A stretch of 64,000 nucleotides of DNA, taken from assembly GCA_030268105.1 (NCBI GenBank), contig BSDZ01000023.1, forward strand, positions 620,001 to 684,000. Reading direction: 5' to 3'. Below are positions 45,001-58,800 of the stretch, in pieces. The translations under genes were made by a program, and so were the position numbers. Within the stretch, counting starts at the first letter, position 1. Every line of letters starts with the position of its first letter. This DNA comes from Volvox africanus. Its lineage: Eukaryota; Chlorophyta; Chlorophyceae; Chlamydomonadales; Volvocaceae. The notes under the pieces were generated by a model. It worked only from the letters and a program-made list of their open reading frames with translations, searched no databases and was not told the DNA's origin.

Positions 45001-47952
45001 CATTGGATACCTCTGCCACTAGCTTCGCTGGCGCCTCACCGACAGGACCCAGATCGAAGACCTGCGAGAACGAGCGGCCCGATCCGAAATTGTAATTCAC
45101 TTGGATACCTCAAGTCACTGGGCATCGTGATGGCTGTTATATCAACCCTGCTGATGCTACGGACCTACAAATCCGGCTCCCATACCTCTTCGCACCAAAA
45201 ATGTTAAGACGAGCAAGTAAGCCATCCCTGAAGGATATGACCTTATTTTATTCCTCACATCCCGAAGAGGCCCCTTCCACACGCTTCAATCCACCCTGAC
45301 CGGCAGCAACCCGCACGTTCAAACTGGGATCCCATCGCAGGGTTCTTTTCCCTCATCGCCTCAGTCCCGTCCCAGGCCTTATGGCCGCCCTGTCGCATCT
45401 CTTTAAGCCCTTGTCCTAAAATCGCCACACGTTGCATTTTTGCATATAAACAAAAACACAAGGTTGCACAATATCGGCACGGCAAAGCACCACCACCGCT
45501 GTGTCAAAGCTCATGGCAGCCTCCTCCCCCTTTGCCGCCTCCTCAAATCCCTCCTCAAGAGAACATTTGCCATCGGATGCCTGGTTACATTTCTTAACGC
45601 AATGCTGCATACCCGTGTCCCTGTCCATAGCACCCGCAGCTCCAGCTCCGTTGAGTGCGTAGGGACCATCAAGCTACAGCTAATTATCTGTCACGAGGGC
45701 ATACATTGCCCCCCCCATACCGCACCTTGATCCCCGAGGCGACGTTTAGGGAGTATAGAATATGCCGCTCCTTATCCACTGTCAATTGCGCGATGGCGGA
45801 CGTGGCCCAATTCCCGAAGGTCGGGATGAAGGCTGGCATAGAAGGAAGAATCGACCGGAAGTGCCACTCCAGCCGACTCTACAGCAAGATAGCAGAGAAG
45901 CCCCCCAAAAGGCGAAGACAACCGTGCCTAAGGCAAAGAACATAAGTGCCGCTGCCGCTATATGGGGCTATGTAGGGGAAAGGTTACCGAGTCTGTGAAC
46001 CGAACAGAGAGTGTGCTCCACGGGAATCCTACCATTAGGGGGCCTAAGGGTCACTAGCCCCAATCTTCACTTAATTGCAGGTTCTTCAACTGCAAGGTCT
46101 CCTTTGACGTGGGCTAGAAAACAATAGTATCACGTCAATACGTGCATGTGGCCTAAATGGTATTGTGGGGACCGCTCTGAGTATGCTCAATAAACTTATT
46201 GTATGAGGCTATTCGTAGGGCACGTATACCCTCACCGAATTCACAAGAAGAGACACTCATAAGGCTTATTCTAACCTTGTACATGCGCTTTTGGCACCAC
46301 GACTCGCTTGCATGGTAGGACAGCTCGTACACACAGCCGTCGGCGCCGCCAAGGAAGATGCGTCCGGCCGGACCCGCCACACAGGACGTGAAAAGCACAT
46401 TGTCGGCTGAAATGCTGTACAGCGGAAGCGGCTGTAGGATAATGTCCTCCGGAACACCCTCCCAGTCCTCTCCCGTGTTGCCGCGGCGGCTGGGACAGAC
46501 GCCAAGCATGACAATCTCAGCTGCAGTACATAGTACGATGATGTACCGGATGGCGGGCAGGAAGACCCCGGGCTTTGGCTCCGTCAGACAGACGGCCGTA
46601 ATGGCTTGGTCCTCGCCAGAATACTCCACTGGCACGTCCGAGCTGCGTTACATAACGCGGTAAGATTAACATTATGCACGGCAGCGCCCAGAACTCGCCC
46701 AATCGCGTATCGTAAACATGCCCCGTACGAATTGGATGACAGCCCCGGCAGGAAAGGCGCCTACGGGGGCTTGCCAGCACCTGCTTCAAGGACCCGCCGC
46801 TGAGACTGTCCCCGCCCGTAACTGCCATGATCACTGCTTGCTAGATGAAGACAGCGATCAGATTCCGGCCGACCCAAATGGTCGTGGCATAGGCATGTCG
46901 TACCCATCGTAATGCCTCACCAAGCGTCACGCTAGGACTCGGAGGGCGCGGCAAACCGCCCCAAACTTACCCACCAAAACACCAAGCTGGCCCCTCACAT
47001 CACCCAAATGTCTCTATAGCAGTCCTTCCCAAGTAAGCCGTTCAAGTCACCCCCCGTCTATGATCGCCCCCTGGCACGTTCGACGGTAACTCGTACCTCC
47101 CTCGCCTGCAACCTTACGTTTTGTCGTATCGCCATAGGAACAGGGAGTTGTCCACGGAAGCCCAGGCGCGACGGATTTGCGGAAAGAGCCCAATGAAGCA
47201 CATGGTCTGACAGCTATTGTACTTCTCCTGAACCATTGTTGGAAGCTCCAGGATTGCACCAGACAGTGGCCGGAGAAGCGTGGGCCACTACACGATTGAC
47301 AGGCCATGTTCAGGTTTGTGGCCATCGACCAATTAACCGCACGGACCGGGCCATACAGTGTTCCAGCCGGGCACCGGGTAAGGCAAACAATCATCGAGGG
47401 TTGGGGCAAACGGGATCGGGAGGAGGTTAAGCAAAGATGTACAGCAAAATTCACCAGCAAGAAAGCCATGTAAGCAGCCTTGGTATACGTGTTTAAGCGT
47501 TGTGATCCCTTAGGGGGGAGATGGGAAAGTCCAGGGCCGCACAGACATACACCTGCTCAGTGAAATGCAGTGGCGCGATGCGTAGTTCAAGGATGGACAG
47601 CTTTCGTTGCGGTTTACGCATGATACGCCGCTTTTGACCATACGTACCGCCACCATCAAACACGAACCTTACGCCAAGGCCCGACAGCCAATCCCTATCA
47701 TTGTGGGAATCTTCTTACCCCCTGGAAATGTTGCTGATATGTGTCCTCTTTGCTAGTGGACTGAAGTAGATCAAACAGGTCGCTCTCACGTCGGAACTCC
47801 ATCGAAACGTCCGTGATATGGCTGAACGTCTTGGTTATCTGATCCACATCCTCAAACCTCTTGATTGGCATGCCCAGCGACCCTGTCTGATCCCCGCCGC
47901 CGCGCGAACCCCCGCCAGCGACGTCCCGCTGCCATACTGGCGCCGCAGCCAT
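33086..47952 (-). CDS. Nucleoporin NUP155 (nuclear pore inner-ring scaffold)
   Basis: Exons in transcription order: 47719-47952, 47118-47245, 46276-46642, 45726-45878, 44902-45061, 44190-44394, 43635-43870, 43061-43248, 42814-42861, 42191-42440, 41663-41916, 41046-41380, 40586-40712, 40126-40380, 39590-39658, 39036-39119, 38670-38903, 38272-38396, 37351-37521, 36703-36805, 36317-36400, 35157-35456, 34371-34628, 34080-34216, 33500-33658, 33086-33182. Phases agree throughout: 1,587 codons, against about 1,390-1,460 residues usual for the family. The N-terminal beta-propeller is clear (RRAWASVDNSLFLWRYDKT; GRIFLGGADGCVYELSYHA; RHILYSLNVASGIKVFDLG). It continues through HRGLCLYISRLLAP into a long alpha-helical C-terminal half ending in ARRLEAVRTQAEALR. 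NUP155 links the inner ring of the pore to the membrane and to NUP35/NUP93 partners. The end of the sixth exon (44190) and a possible extra 48-base exon at 47553-47600 are uncertain. The extra length comes from Gly/Ala-rich loops, notably in the exon at 41046-41380. Confidence 0.93.
33717..33744. repeat. CCCCTA hexamer repeat in a NUP155 intron
   Basis: Four to five CCCCTA units lie in the intron upstream (coding sense) of the exon at 33500-33658. Confidence 0.85.
34281..34310. repeat. AATGGCGGTA tandem triplicate
   Basis: Three exact decamer copies lie in the NUP155 intron between the exons at 34371-34628 and 34080-34216. Confidence 0.9.
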
Positions 47953-49852
47953 CTAGGACAGTAGTTAATTGTCTGAAATGTTTAGATTTACAATCCTAAT
48001 GATTCTCGCTTTCACAACAAGCTCGTTTGCATTCTCAATTCCCAAAGGCGGGAGTTACCGACTGACACACACACTTATCTTGCACAAATATATTTGAGTG
48101 TCTAATAATCTAACTACCTAAAGTTGTAATTGTGAGGATGTAAAGGGATTCAAGGTCTTCTTCCACATTATGAATTCATGACTGTTGTACAGACAGCATT
48201 CGGTGATGACTGACCGAATTTGCAGACCCGTGCGCTAAAAGCTTGCCATTAAGTCACATTCGAATACCTTTTGTCAAATGGGAATAATCGGCTTCCCATA
48301 AAGTTGTTGACCCGTGGCCCACCGCTTACAAGAGAACTCAAGAGACGGGGATGGGGTAGCAATTCCAGTCAGGGTGAGTGACGATGAGTTATACAAGCTT
48401 GGTGCCCAAACATGAGGATGGGAGGGTTGGCCCCACCCACAAGGATGGGGGCATCGATATCCATGACCCAACCTTTAGGGGCCTCGGCCGATAGTGGCGG
48501 ATGGAAGCCCTGTTGCAAGCAACCAGCACCAATCTTTCCCCCAGACATACCGCTCCTGTTGCGGCAATCCTGGGCGTAGGCGAACATTGCAGTCATAAAT
48601 AGTAATGATGCCGACTTCGGTACTTTGTGCTCTTCCTCAGCGAAATTGGTTCGCTTTAACTCAGAACCATAATCCTCAAAATGTTGTGGATTGGCAGCAC
48701 GTTGGCATATGGTAAAATGTCAACCTTCCCTTTATCCATATGCCTTCCACAAGTGAAGCGCCATCTGCGAGACCAGGCCCTGGGTTGTCCCGTCCAGGGT
48801 GTCGTATCTTTTGCGACCTTCTGCCTTAAAGCCTACCTCGTGCCATACATGCTATACAATGCATTCACCACAACCGCTGCAAATACAGCGGGTAGGATAA
48901 GTCAGTAATACAGCGGATGATCAGTAATAGAACGGTTGACAGTACAGTTTTGAAAATGGATCAACAGGTTTAGCACGGCACCATGCATGCAGTTTAACAT
49001 GGTCTTTGCTATTTGACATAGTTACGAGGAGCTATAACCATACATTAATCATCAATCCTCATACATCGCCGTTGACTAACCAATGAGGCTGCTGCGCGTT
49101 TGTTTTTATGGATCATCCGCAATTGAAGGAATTTCCACTATGAATCGGTACCATCCCTTGTCCAGTGGCAGAAAAACCTACGAAGATGTGTTCTATATGT
49201 CTGTCTTGGTTTCCGTTGCCATCCGTCAGGAGCAGCGAAAGTGTGCCCGCGACCACGCGCTATCCCATCAGACTGCTGCACGCAGGCGGATGGACTTTCT
49301 TCGGGGGCTCACAAAATGGGAAAATGGACGAGCGAGTAAACTTTCCATAGTCACAAAAAATGCCTCCATTGTTTATAATTAAACCTAGAAATATAATTAG
49401 TTACTAATTGATGGCACAGTGTTAAGAAAACGCCGATCTGGAGGCCGGTTAATGACTTACACATAACTTTGGACAACCTGTCATCTTAACTCAGGTATCT
49501 TGCACTAATCGAGAAAGTCCAACAGAATAAATTATTATGGTACTAACCAGCAGGCAACGAAGCGAATGACTGGGTGCCGTATTCGTATGGTTATCGTTGC
49601 AAAAATAATCAGTGACCTTTGCATATGGCGCACACAAAAACTTTTTAATCTGTTTTGTTAGAGTGTTTGTGAGTGAGTTATTATATCCTAATCTTTTTTG
49701 ACTTGGGCTCTCAGCATATGTACTTGAATAGATTTACCGCTTCTAGTGACACAGCAAGGACGAAGTTAGAGGAGGGACCTTCAGGATTGGCGGAGGCTGC
49801 TCAGTGTATGCCTGAGGCCTGAGGAGTTTTACAATAATTGCCGAGAGTTGTC
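47953..49852. promoter_or_regulatory. Divergent intergenic region between NUP155 and the kinase gene
   Basis: NUP155 starts at 47952 going left and the kinase at 49853 going right, so both promoters are expected here. Parts of it are AT-rich (for example 48095-48130 and 49370-49560). A plus-strand frame at 48681-48908 and a minus-strand frame at 48369-48596 look partly protein-like but lack splice partners. They may be remnants of a mobile element. I see no clear TATA box. Confidence 0.4.
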
Positions 49853-52800
49853 ATGGGTAATTCCTTCAGTGCCTGCATTCGTGGCCCAAAAGCCGCTTAT
49901 ACGGACACGGACGTTGCTTGTGTGAAGGATAATGTGAGTCGGGCTGAGAATCGTAATTCGCGTCGAAGAACTCTGCTAAATGACAATTCACGTCGACTTA
50001 TCTTGGCAGCGCCTTGGGCAACCCTGTGCTAGGCAAGCAAGGGCACATTGGTATGCAAATTGGGCCAACTTACTTGCGTTTTCCTTGCCCTTGATGGACG
50101 CGCAGCACCTTGAGGCTGTGGCCGGTAAAATCGCTGTAAAAGGCGGAAAGCCAGCTATTGACAGCAACGTCATTGATTCGTCCCTCATCTTGAATGTCCT
50201 CGACCACGAGAATGGCCCTGCCAAGGGCCTTCCTTACCAAGTGAGCAAAAGGAAGACGGCTCTAGTAAGGCCGTCGGCGCACTCGTCTATGATGTGATCG
50301 AGAACTCACTCGTCGTATAGCTTTGATCAGATAGCATTAATTATGACATGGACAAAGTGCAACTTACGAGCATACCGGTATCGTGGCCACCTCAGACCGA
50401 CTTCCGGGGAAATTTGTTGAACTGCAGCGTAGCCCTTGTAGCATGCGTGCCGAATGGACTTGCGCGTTGGCTTCCAGAAATAAGTCCGCGTCCTCAGTGC
50501 CGCATCCTGCGGGTTATGTGGGTCGCAACAAGAAACACCCATCTTGACCCATGTTTTCAGGGCATGGGAGAAGACTTCGCCAGCAGCATCCGCATAGCAG
50601 TGCCGTTTGCTCTCCCCTTGTTCCCCCCATACGCCGGTCCCAAACTGCGCGCACTGGTTGTTTGGTTCTTTAGGCGTGATGATACTTACCAGGATGCGAG
50701 GATTACAAAGAACGCAGCCCAGCCCTAAGTAGTACTAACCAAAAGTAGTATTAAGTAATAGATGTTATAGGGTTCGTTAAGCTTTCCACATGTCCCTTTG
50801 ACACAATGTCATCTATCCAAGCCCTCTGCGCATGAGCAGACGGTCCCGTGAAGAATTGCCTTGGCACATTGAGCATTACTTGCAAACCTTGCCGCCCCCC
50901 TCGACAGGTCCATTATTTAGGGCCGCCCTGTCCTCCTTGTGAAGTTGACCGCTTGGCCACCGTTCGCGCTCTTGACAAGATGGCAGCGCAGAAGCCCGAG
51001 GCACGATAGCATACTAGCGTACTCTGTACTTTTTGTGTCTTTTTGTGACGCGTAAATCGTGCGGCGATGTCAAGAAGAATGGTTTCTCTGTAGTGGGAGA
51101 AGAGGGCATGCGAGGAACCATATGCATTGGGGCGGAAATTCCTGCTCAGGTTGCACTTTGAGGCCGCGGCTGAGATATGAGCTACGTGAAGCGTAAACAT
51201 GTACAGCTCAAATTTTGATGGGTAAATGTTGCCGGCTGCGCGAAACAGAGCAGGGTGGCACGGACTAGGGTGGTTGGCCGTTGGGACGTGTAGCATGGCC
51301 TTGGTTGTTGGGAGCCACCTTTCCCTTTTGCCTCAAAATAAAAGAAGAGGAATGGGGTTTCTTACATGCCAGATTTGCAGCATATTGGCAATATCCTTCC
51401 GCTTTTCGTAACTTGCTCTTTCTATGAACGCCTACTCATCCTCCTTTCCCCCCGCCTCACCCTCTCTCATACACATGCACAAACACACACACACACGGGG
51501 CGCCGAGCGCAGGAGGATCCGGAGATCGCCTCCATCTTGCGTCTCTGCACGTCCATGTTCCAGGTAAGGAATTAGGGAAAGGGGACTACCGATAACGCGG
51601 GTGAACGTGTGCGATTCCCCCATCCATACATACCAGGCTTTACCAGGCCTAAATGGGGCCATGTGGGAGACGGGGTCGTAGACGGGGCAGGATTTTATGT
51701 CATAATTGCCATAGCTCATCCAAATCCTCACGATGGAGGTATGCGAATAGCATCACTGGAGCTCTGACTGACTGAGCGACGAACACGTGCTGAAAGGCAG
51801 AGCGAGGGCTGTCTATCTGGAGGGTGTTGTGTGCAAGGCTGCTTTCACGGTTGTGGCTCCGGCCACTGGGTCCTTCGTCTGTGTAATTTTCAAGGACTCC
51901 CTTGCCGGCTGTCCGCATGCCCAGGCGCCGGTGGCGCTCGTGGCTCTGTTCGATTCCAAGAGGGTTTACGTCAGTGGAAGCGAAGGTAAGCTTCATGTTG
52001 AATCATGGACCAGGTGGAATTGGTGACATGGGCAGATATTCCATGCGCCTTTTTTCTCCCCCCCCCCTTCACTGTCACATGCGCCTGCCCGCTTGACTTA
52101 ACCTAATATTAGCAGGTGGTCGTATCGACACCGCGTGTGAGTTTTGGGCACTTCTTTCAGTGCACGCTGGTTGCCCTTTTGAACGTTCCGCCCCCCGGTG
52201 GGGTGACCCGTGGGTCGTCGCGCCCGGCGTGTTTTCAAGCCCACCGAACCCACCCTGGCAAAGGCTCGCGCTGCGATGATGCCCTGCCCCGGATATGTAT
52301 GCATGTGTTGGTATGTGTGCATATGCGACAGGTGCAGCGCGGATGTCCATGGGGCTCTCTGCGAGTAGGACAAGAAAGGGATAAACATGGATGCGAATTT
52401 GTGCTTAGGCTGTGTATACCACCGTCCGTGTAACGGGCATGGGAGCATCCGCAAAGGCTGAAGGGGCAGGGAAATGATTCAAGTGACGCAATAGGCGTTA
52501 GAGCAGATGGGAGGAAAAAATGAAACTTGCCTTCTACCCAGGATGGCTAAGGTCGATATGTGAGTTGTCGCAGATGGCTAAGGGAAGAGGCTTTCGTGAC
52601 AGGATGTGCATAACGTTGTACCGTCTCCGCGAACACCTGCAGCTGTCGTACTGGCCATGGCATTCATGAAATGTCTCATGTGTACCGCCCGCTCTCTGCG
52701 CAAATTAACGAACCAACGAAGACCATCTTAACTCTGCTTCCCTGTTTCTGTCAACTCCTCTGTCTGTCTGTCTGTCTCATTATCGGTGCCCTAGTATCGT

Positions 52801-55800
52801 CAGTAATTTTGCTCCTCAACTGCAGTACCAGCTCTCATTTATTTGCCGTTCCCTATGGTCCTTGTTCACAGGTGGCGTTATTCCCTGTGGTGACTTCCCT
52901 TGGCGATGGACCTTATGCGCCTGGTCGCTGGCCTACAACCACGCGCAGATCTTGGTCATCCCCGATACTCTTCAGGTGGGCATCTCCCAAAGAGCGAGTA
53001 GCGGAGTACCTCCATGTTTGGGCGGGCATAGAAACCAGGCCAGTACTTCTTTCACTCGCACGACAGGCATGGGCCTCTCTCCCCCTCATGGATTGGGCCC
53101 CCTTCAATCCGCGCGAATCCGCACCGGGGTTTTGAGCTCAATGCGACTACTCGCACACCCGCGCACCTTGGACAGCGGACAGCATTTGGGGCCCGCCTAC
53201 AACCCCGTCAACAACAAACAACCTCGCGCCCCACGGGCTAAGACTCATCATCCTTAAAAGGTTGATGTGCGCATTGGCCTTTAGCTGTAATGTGTTCGCC
53301 TCCTCATGTTTTCGCCTTTGCCCTACGCCTCCGCCAGGACGCCCGGTTCCGCGAGAACGCCAAGGTGACCGGGTACCCCGGTGTGAGGTTCTATTGTGGA
53401 GCGCCCCTCATCGCTTCCAATGGCCACCGCCTCGGTACCCTGTGAGTGCCACTGCATCTAATATATGTGTGCATGCAGGGAAGGATCAGGCTTTGTCAGT
53501 ATGGGGAAGGGGAAGGAGAGGCGGTTATGTCATGTGGAAGACAGAGAGGCTGGGCGGGGCTGATTTGGGGGGGGAGGATGCGATGCGGACCAGGGCGGTG
53601 CTGATCAGGGGGGGGGGGTTGCGGGGCGGAAAGGTTTATATCCCAACCCAGTTACTTGGGTTCACATTACGCCCGATGATTCGTGCTCCTTAACAACAAC
53701 AAATATCAGGTTTCGTTTATTCGCCTAACCCCACCCCACCCGCATTTGTACTGAACCTATCATACTGAACACTCGCGTGCACACTCCCTCTCGCAGCTGC
53801 TTCGCCGATGTCGCTCCTCGGCCAGGATTCGATGCTGCCTCCTGCAGCGTCATGAACAACCTGAGCGAGCTGGTGGTGCGGCACCTGGAGAAGGATATTG
53901 CACTGAAGCTCAAGCAGCGTGATAACGACGTCCTGAAGGTGTGGCAGGGAGTACGTGCACTTGGCAGGAAAGGGTGCATCTTTTTGCAACGATACTAACA
54001 TGTTAGGAGGGACAAGTTCGTGGAAGTGAGAAGCATATCGAGGAAACCATACTAACCGAGTAATAAACTGTTCGTGCAAGCTCGGCATTATATTATAAAG
54101 TTGAGTTTGTTTCAGTTCATGTGCCAGACTGGTAAAACTTGGGCAACTGGCTTCCATGTTGCGGTGTTCGTTAGTTCCATCTATGTGTCAGATACGCCAT
54201 CATGTATATTGATCCCGCAGACAGTATTGGTCGGGTTGGTCGGTGGCGTATCCGCACCTCATACGAGGCCCATCAAACCCAGTTTCTCCTCGCCGTACTA
54301 GAGGGACGTCCTAATTGTGTATGTATCTGCATGTGGTTATCTTCTGTGTCCTGTTCAGGCAACCTACGGTCAGCTCCAGCGCACCCTGGACTGCTTCGAC
54401 CACTGCGTGGTGCTCATTGACACGTCGGTGGACGGGTGGAGGGTGCTGCACGCCAACACAGCATGGGCCAAGCTTACCGGTAAGTACGAAGTGCTCTACA
54501 CCCGCCCACTGCGGGTGGAGCGTGAGAGGTGGCGATGCAGTTGTGAGAGATGGGCAGGGCAGGGTAGGGTACAGCAGGGCAGGGTACAGCAGGGCAGGGT
54601 AGGGTAGGGTACGGCAGGGGGCATGACGAGCTCTGTTCGTGAGCAGACAGATGGGGACGATGTTAAAGCTTTGGCGCTGTCCTTCATGCAATGGGGAATA
54701 GAAGCAGAAGCCATGGGTCAGGTCGTGAGTAGTTTGCCGCTAGTTTGTTGCCTTCCGGGGACAAAGGTCGGAGGCGGAAAGGTTGTTTCTGGCGGTTATT
54801 AATTGGTGGATATAGGTTGCCCTGACGGATAAGGCTGTGAGGTTCATGACGGCTGAATGAAAGTAAAACCACGCTGTTAATTGGAATTGCTGTCTTAATA
54901 AGCTTTTGGACAAAGTATATTAAACATGATTGTCTTCTCTTCTTCCTCTCCTCTCTTCTGTCCTCTTCTGCACGCATCACCATTCCCGTCGGATGTGGGA
55001 TGTGGGATGGGGGCTGTTACGGTAGCATTGTTGGGTCCCCCGCCCGCAACTGATGCTGTAATCGCTCGGTGCTTTCCTTGCTGCTGCGTCGGCGCTGTCG
55101 GTGCAGGCGTGGAGCGGTCTGAGGTGCTCGAGAAGCCCTTGTCGTCCATCTTCGAGGGCGTGGCCGGAGCGACGGTGCCAAACCCGGAGCTTGAGAAGGC
55201 AGCGGCAAGGTGCTACGATTTCCAGGTGGGAAAGTTTACATACACACACATGTGTGTGTGTGTGTCAGGTATGTTCATTTACGTATGCATGTTTAGGATT
55301 CTGTTACTGTGTGTGTCTGCGAGAAGAAGAGAAACAGTTCGTGAAATCGATGTACAAAAACGTCACCACCAAAGAACCAATTTACCAATCGGGAAGACGG
55401 TGCGATCGGTACTGTGATCATTAACAATTGTAGAAACCGCGGTGGAGGAGCGAAGTTAGAACGGCCTGTCATGAGGTCTTTATGATCATTAGAGTGAAGA
55501 AAAATACGACGACATGTACCGTCGTGCATACACATTTCATGTTCACCACGTCGGTTCGTCGGTCGATTTATCTGGGCCTGCATTGCGGCCCCGTGGGCCC
55601 TATGGCGCTTCGGCGGGTAGACTGCCGCCCTCGTGTCCACCCAAGGTCCCGACACTAGTTACTGTCCCAGCAACTAGTGTTGCGGCAGTGGCGGCATTGA
55701 ACCAGGAATGAGCCTCAGATACGCACGGGCTAGTGATGTGCGTATTGGCAAGAGGGTTTTGTATCGCTGTCGACTCAATCGAGTGGCGGACGATTCCGTA

Positions 55801-58800
55801 TGCTCTGTATGTGCAGGTCACCGCTGCCAAGCTGCGGCTCTCATCTCCTCTGGGCAACCCCAAGGGCGGCTTCGTCCTCACGTTCCGCCCTGCTTCACGG
55901 GAGGGTATGGACGAGAGCGTCGTGCCCATCGGCATCCCGGCCTTCCTCAGGTGTGTGGCAAGAATTGAGGAGCGAGGAAGCGGAGTTTGTGTGGAAGTTG
56001 CGCCACATGTGTGTATGCGTGTGTGTGTGTATATTTCTGTATGCAGGCGCTTGTGTATGCACGTGTCCGCGTGCGTCCGGTCGCGTACTTGCAAGCACGT
56101 GTCTGTAAGCACGTGTCTGCATGTGTGCATGTGTGTGCGTGCATCATGGGAAGGCCGGACACCTGTCCACTCCTTGACCGTGGCTTCGATTCGGCATTAG
56201 CTTCTTCTACGGCTGCTACGGCTACTGTTGCTATGGCTGTTGCAGCTGTGGCGTGACAGCGTCAACAGAAACGTTTGGACGAACCATGAGGCTTTGATGG
56301 ATGATGCGGTGTTTCCGGGTAGTTCGGGTACTCCGTCTGCACCCCACGTCGTCAGTACTGACGATGTCATGTTGACATTACCCCATCGCTTTAGTCCTCA
56401 TCCCCCCGTTAACAGCCTTCCCGTTAACAGCCTACCCGTTAACAGCCTACCCGTTAACAGCCTAACAACAGATCCATGCCGCTGTTACCCTGCACCTCGT
56501 GTCATGTCGCACTGTGAACGGCAGGCCGGTTCCCGATGCGGACGGCCAGGATGGCGAGGCGACGTCGAACTCCAACGCCCGCCGCTTCTACTTCATGAGT
56601 GTAGACCTGGCTGGGAAGGCCCTGTCGTCGCGTGCCAGGTGCGTAAGGTGTTTGTGTATGCGATGTGTAAGCGCTACAAGGTAGTGGTGTCATTCATCGC
56701 CAGCGGCCCTCTGAACCCGCTGGGCGGAAGTCCCCATTTTCCTTGTAGAGTGTGTATGTATAGTTCTTGCCTTCACAATTTACTTGCAGTCCTGCGAATC
56801 AGCACGTCGCACTGAATACCCGTAGTCTTGACACTGTTTGACGCCACCCCGCCGCCTCCTGGGGGATCTCTCGCAAGGGCCGGTGCTCCCAGCCACGATT
56901 GCTGAAGGGTTTGGCCGCCTAACAGTTACGACTCGCGCCATGCACTGCTTTTCCCCTTTTTTCGGTCTGTCATGGGCTGTTTTCCTTTCGCTCTCCTTGC
57001 CGCTGCGCCATGAAACGCCGGTGCACATCAACAGCTCCGTGCTATCTGCGGCCACAACCTGGTCCTCTGCCGAATCAGAAATCGTTGAGGTGCGTGCGGC
57101 TGGGTGTGTGTGTGGCTGTGTGCGCGGGAAGGGTGTTGCCAAGGGGACTGTGTGTATGTGTATGGAGGGGAGGGAGAGGAGGGAACTGTGCATTGCCGTT
57201 CGTAGAGGTGGAAGATTCCAGGGAACCCTAGATGTAGGCGAGTTTCGAAGAGAACAGGGGTGTATGGGGTTGGTAGGCAATGAGAAAGCCGCATTAGAGC
57301 TTGAGGCAGAGCAATAAAAAATTGTGGATAACAAGCCAAAATCGGAGACGGCGAATGATTTACGTTGTACTCCACTACTTTGTGTGTATGCGTACTTGAT
57401 TTTTATTCGTGCCCGACTTGCTCGTATCCCGGGCTCTGATATCTTATCAAGCTACCCACGAATTTCAAATCTCGAACCCGGCATCCTAATTCCAGAATCC
57501 AGGGGCAGGGAATACGAATCAAGAATCATTAAGGATCTCAAAACCCAAAACTGGAATCGCGAATCCCGCCGCCATACAGGGTCTGGAGCTAGGCCATCTG
57601 CTAGGCAAGGGCTCATTCGGCTCCGTATACTACGGGACCTGGCTGGGCACACCTGTGGCAGTCAAGGTGCGCGGCTTGGCTAAGAGCTTGCAGATCCCTT
57701 CAGCATAAAACGTGATGCTGTCCCCCAGATCAGGATACAAGTTTTGACCGTATTTACGGGGAGGAGCGGGAGGGGGAGGGGGAGATGCTTTATTGCTTAA
57801 CGAGCGGTGATCGGTGAGAAGGTGCGTTGCCCTTGCAGAGTTGTGGATCAGGGGATGTAAACCGAACTCGTTGTGCCTGGTCATCCGCTGCCTTTGCGCC
57901 GTTGCCCGTCCCGTTCCTGATATGCGTCAGGTCATGGACACAGATGTTCGTTCGGCGCTGGCCCGGGGCGGTTCCGGAGCTGCTGAGGCGATTTTGGGCC
58001 AGCAGCTTCGCCATCCCAATGTCGTTGCAACCCTCAAGTGGGTGGCGAGGAAGGTGCGTGGATGGGGGTGTCTGCTGTGTGGCAGACAAGCTCTGATTAG
58101 GTGGGATAGCATCATGACAAACTGATCCAGTTGGTGTCAGCCCCGCCGCCACCGCTGCCGCCGCCACTGCTGCCACTGCTGCTACTGCTGCTACTGCTAC
58201 TTGTCTCTTAACGGCTATGAAAGGGCCGCTTCATAAGAAATTCCTTTTACGATATCCTTTAGAAGACATTGTAACAAGATCTCGGGAAACCTGGCCGATC
58301 GACACTTGTTGCGGTTGGCTGGCTGGTTCTTTCTCCCGTACGCCCTTCATCGTGCCGCAGATGGATCGTCCAAACGCCAATACCTCCATCATGGCCAGTT
58401 TCGACACGGACATCATGTCCCGCAGCAAGGTAAGCATGAAGCCCTCTCTCAATCAACATTTTGGGCCTTATAGGGGTGGTTGTATCATCGAGTACAGGAA
58501 AGCAGCGGGCCTTTTATGCAACGGGCCATATTTGCAGCTTACATGCAGCTTGTATGTCACCTCAACTACCTCCCGTCATTTCTCCGGTGCTGTCTTTTTT
58601 TGCGTTTTTCCTTCCCGTGTCTTCCAGTTTGCTTTTGCCCACAGCGTCAGATTTCACCGCGTTCGCCACTCCTCCTTTTCGTCCGCCCCCTCCATCCTCG
58701 TCCTGCTCCTATTCCACTGGCGTTTTCCGCCGTTTAAACTTCCCCTCTCGGCCCCTCTCACTGCATATGATGATCAGAACACCATCACGCCTAAGAACAT

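Noticed and set aside
56820..56905. Extra kinase exon encoding a [11 protein letters not shown] segment
   Set aside because: It reads well but no acceptor/donor pair fits in phase; joining 56638 directly to 57035 keeps the frame. It remains a possible alternative exon.
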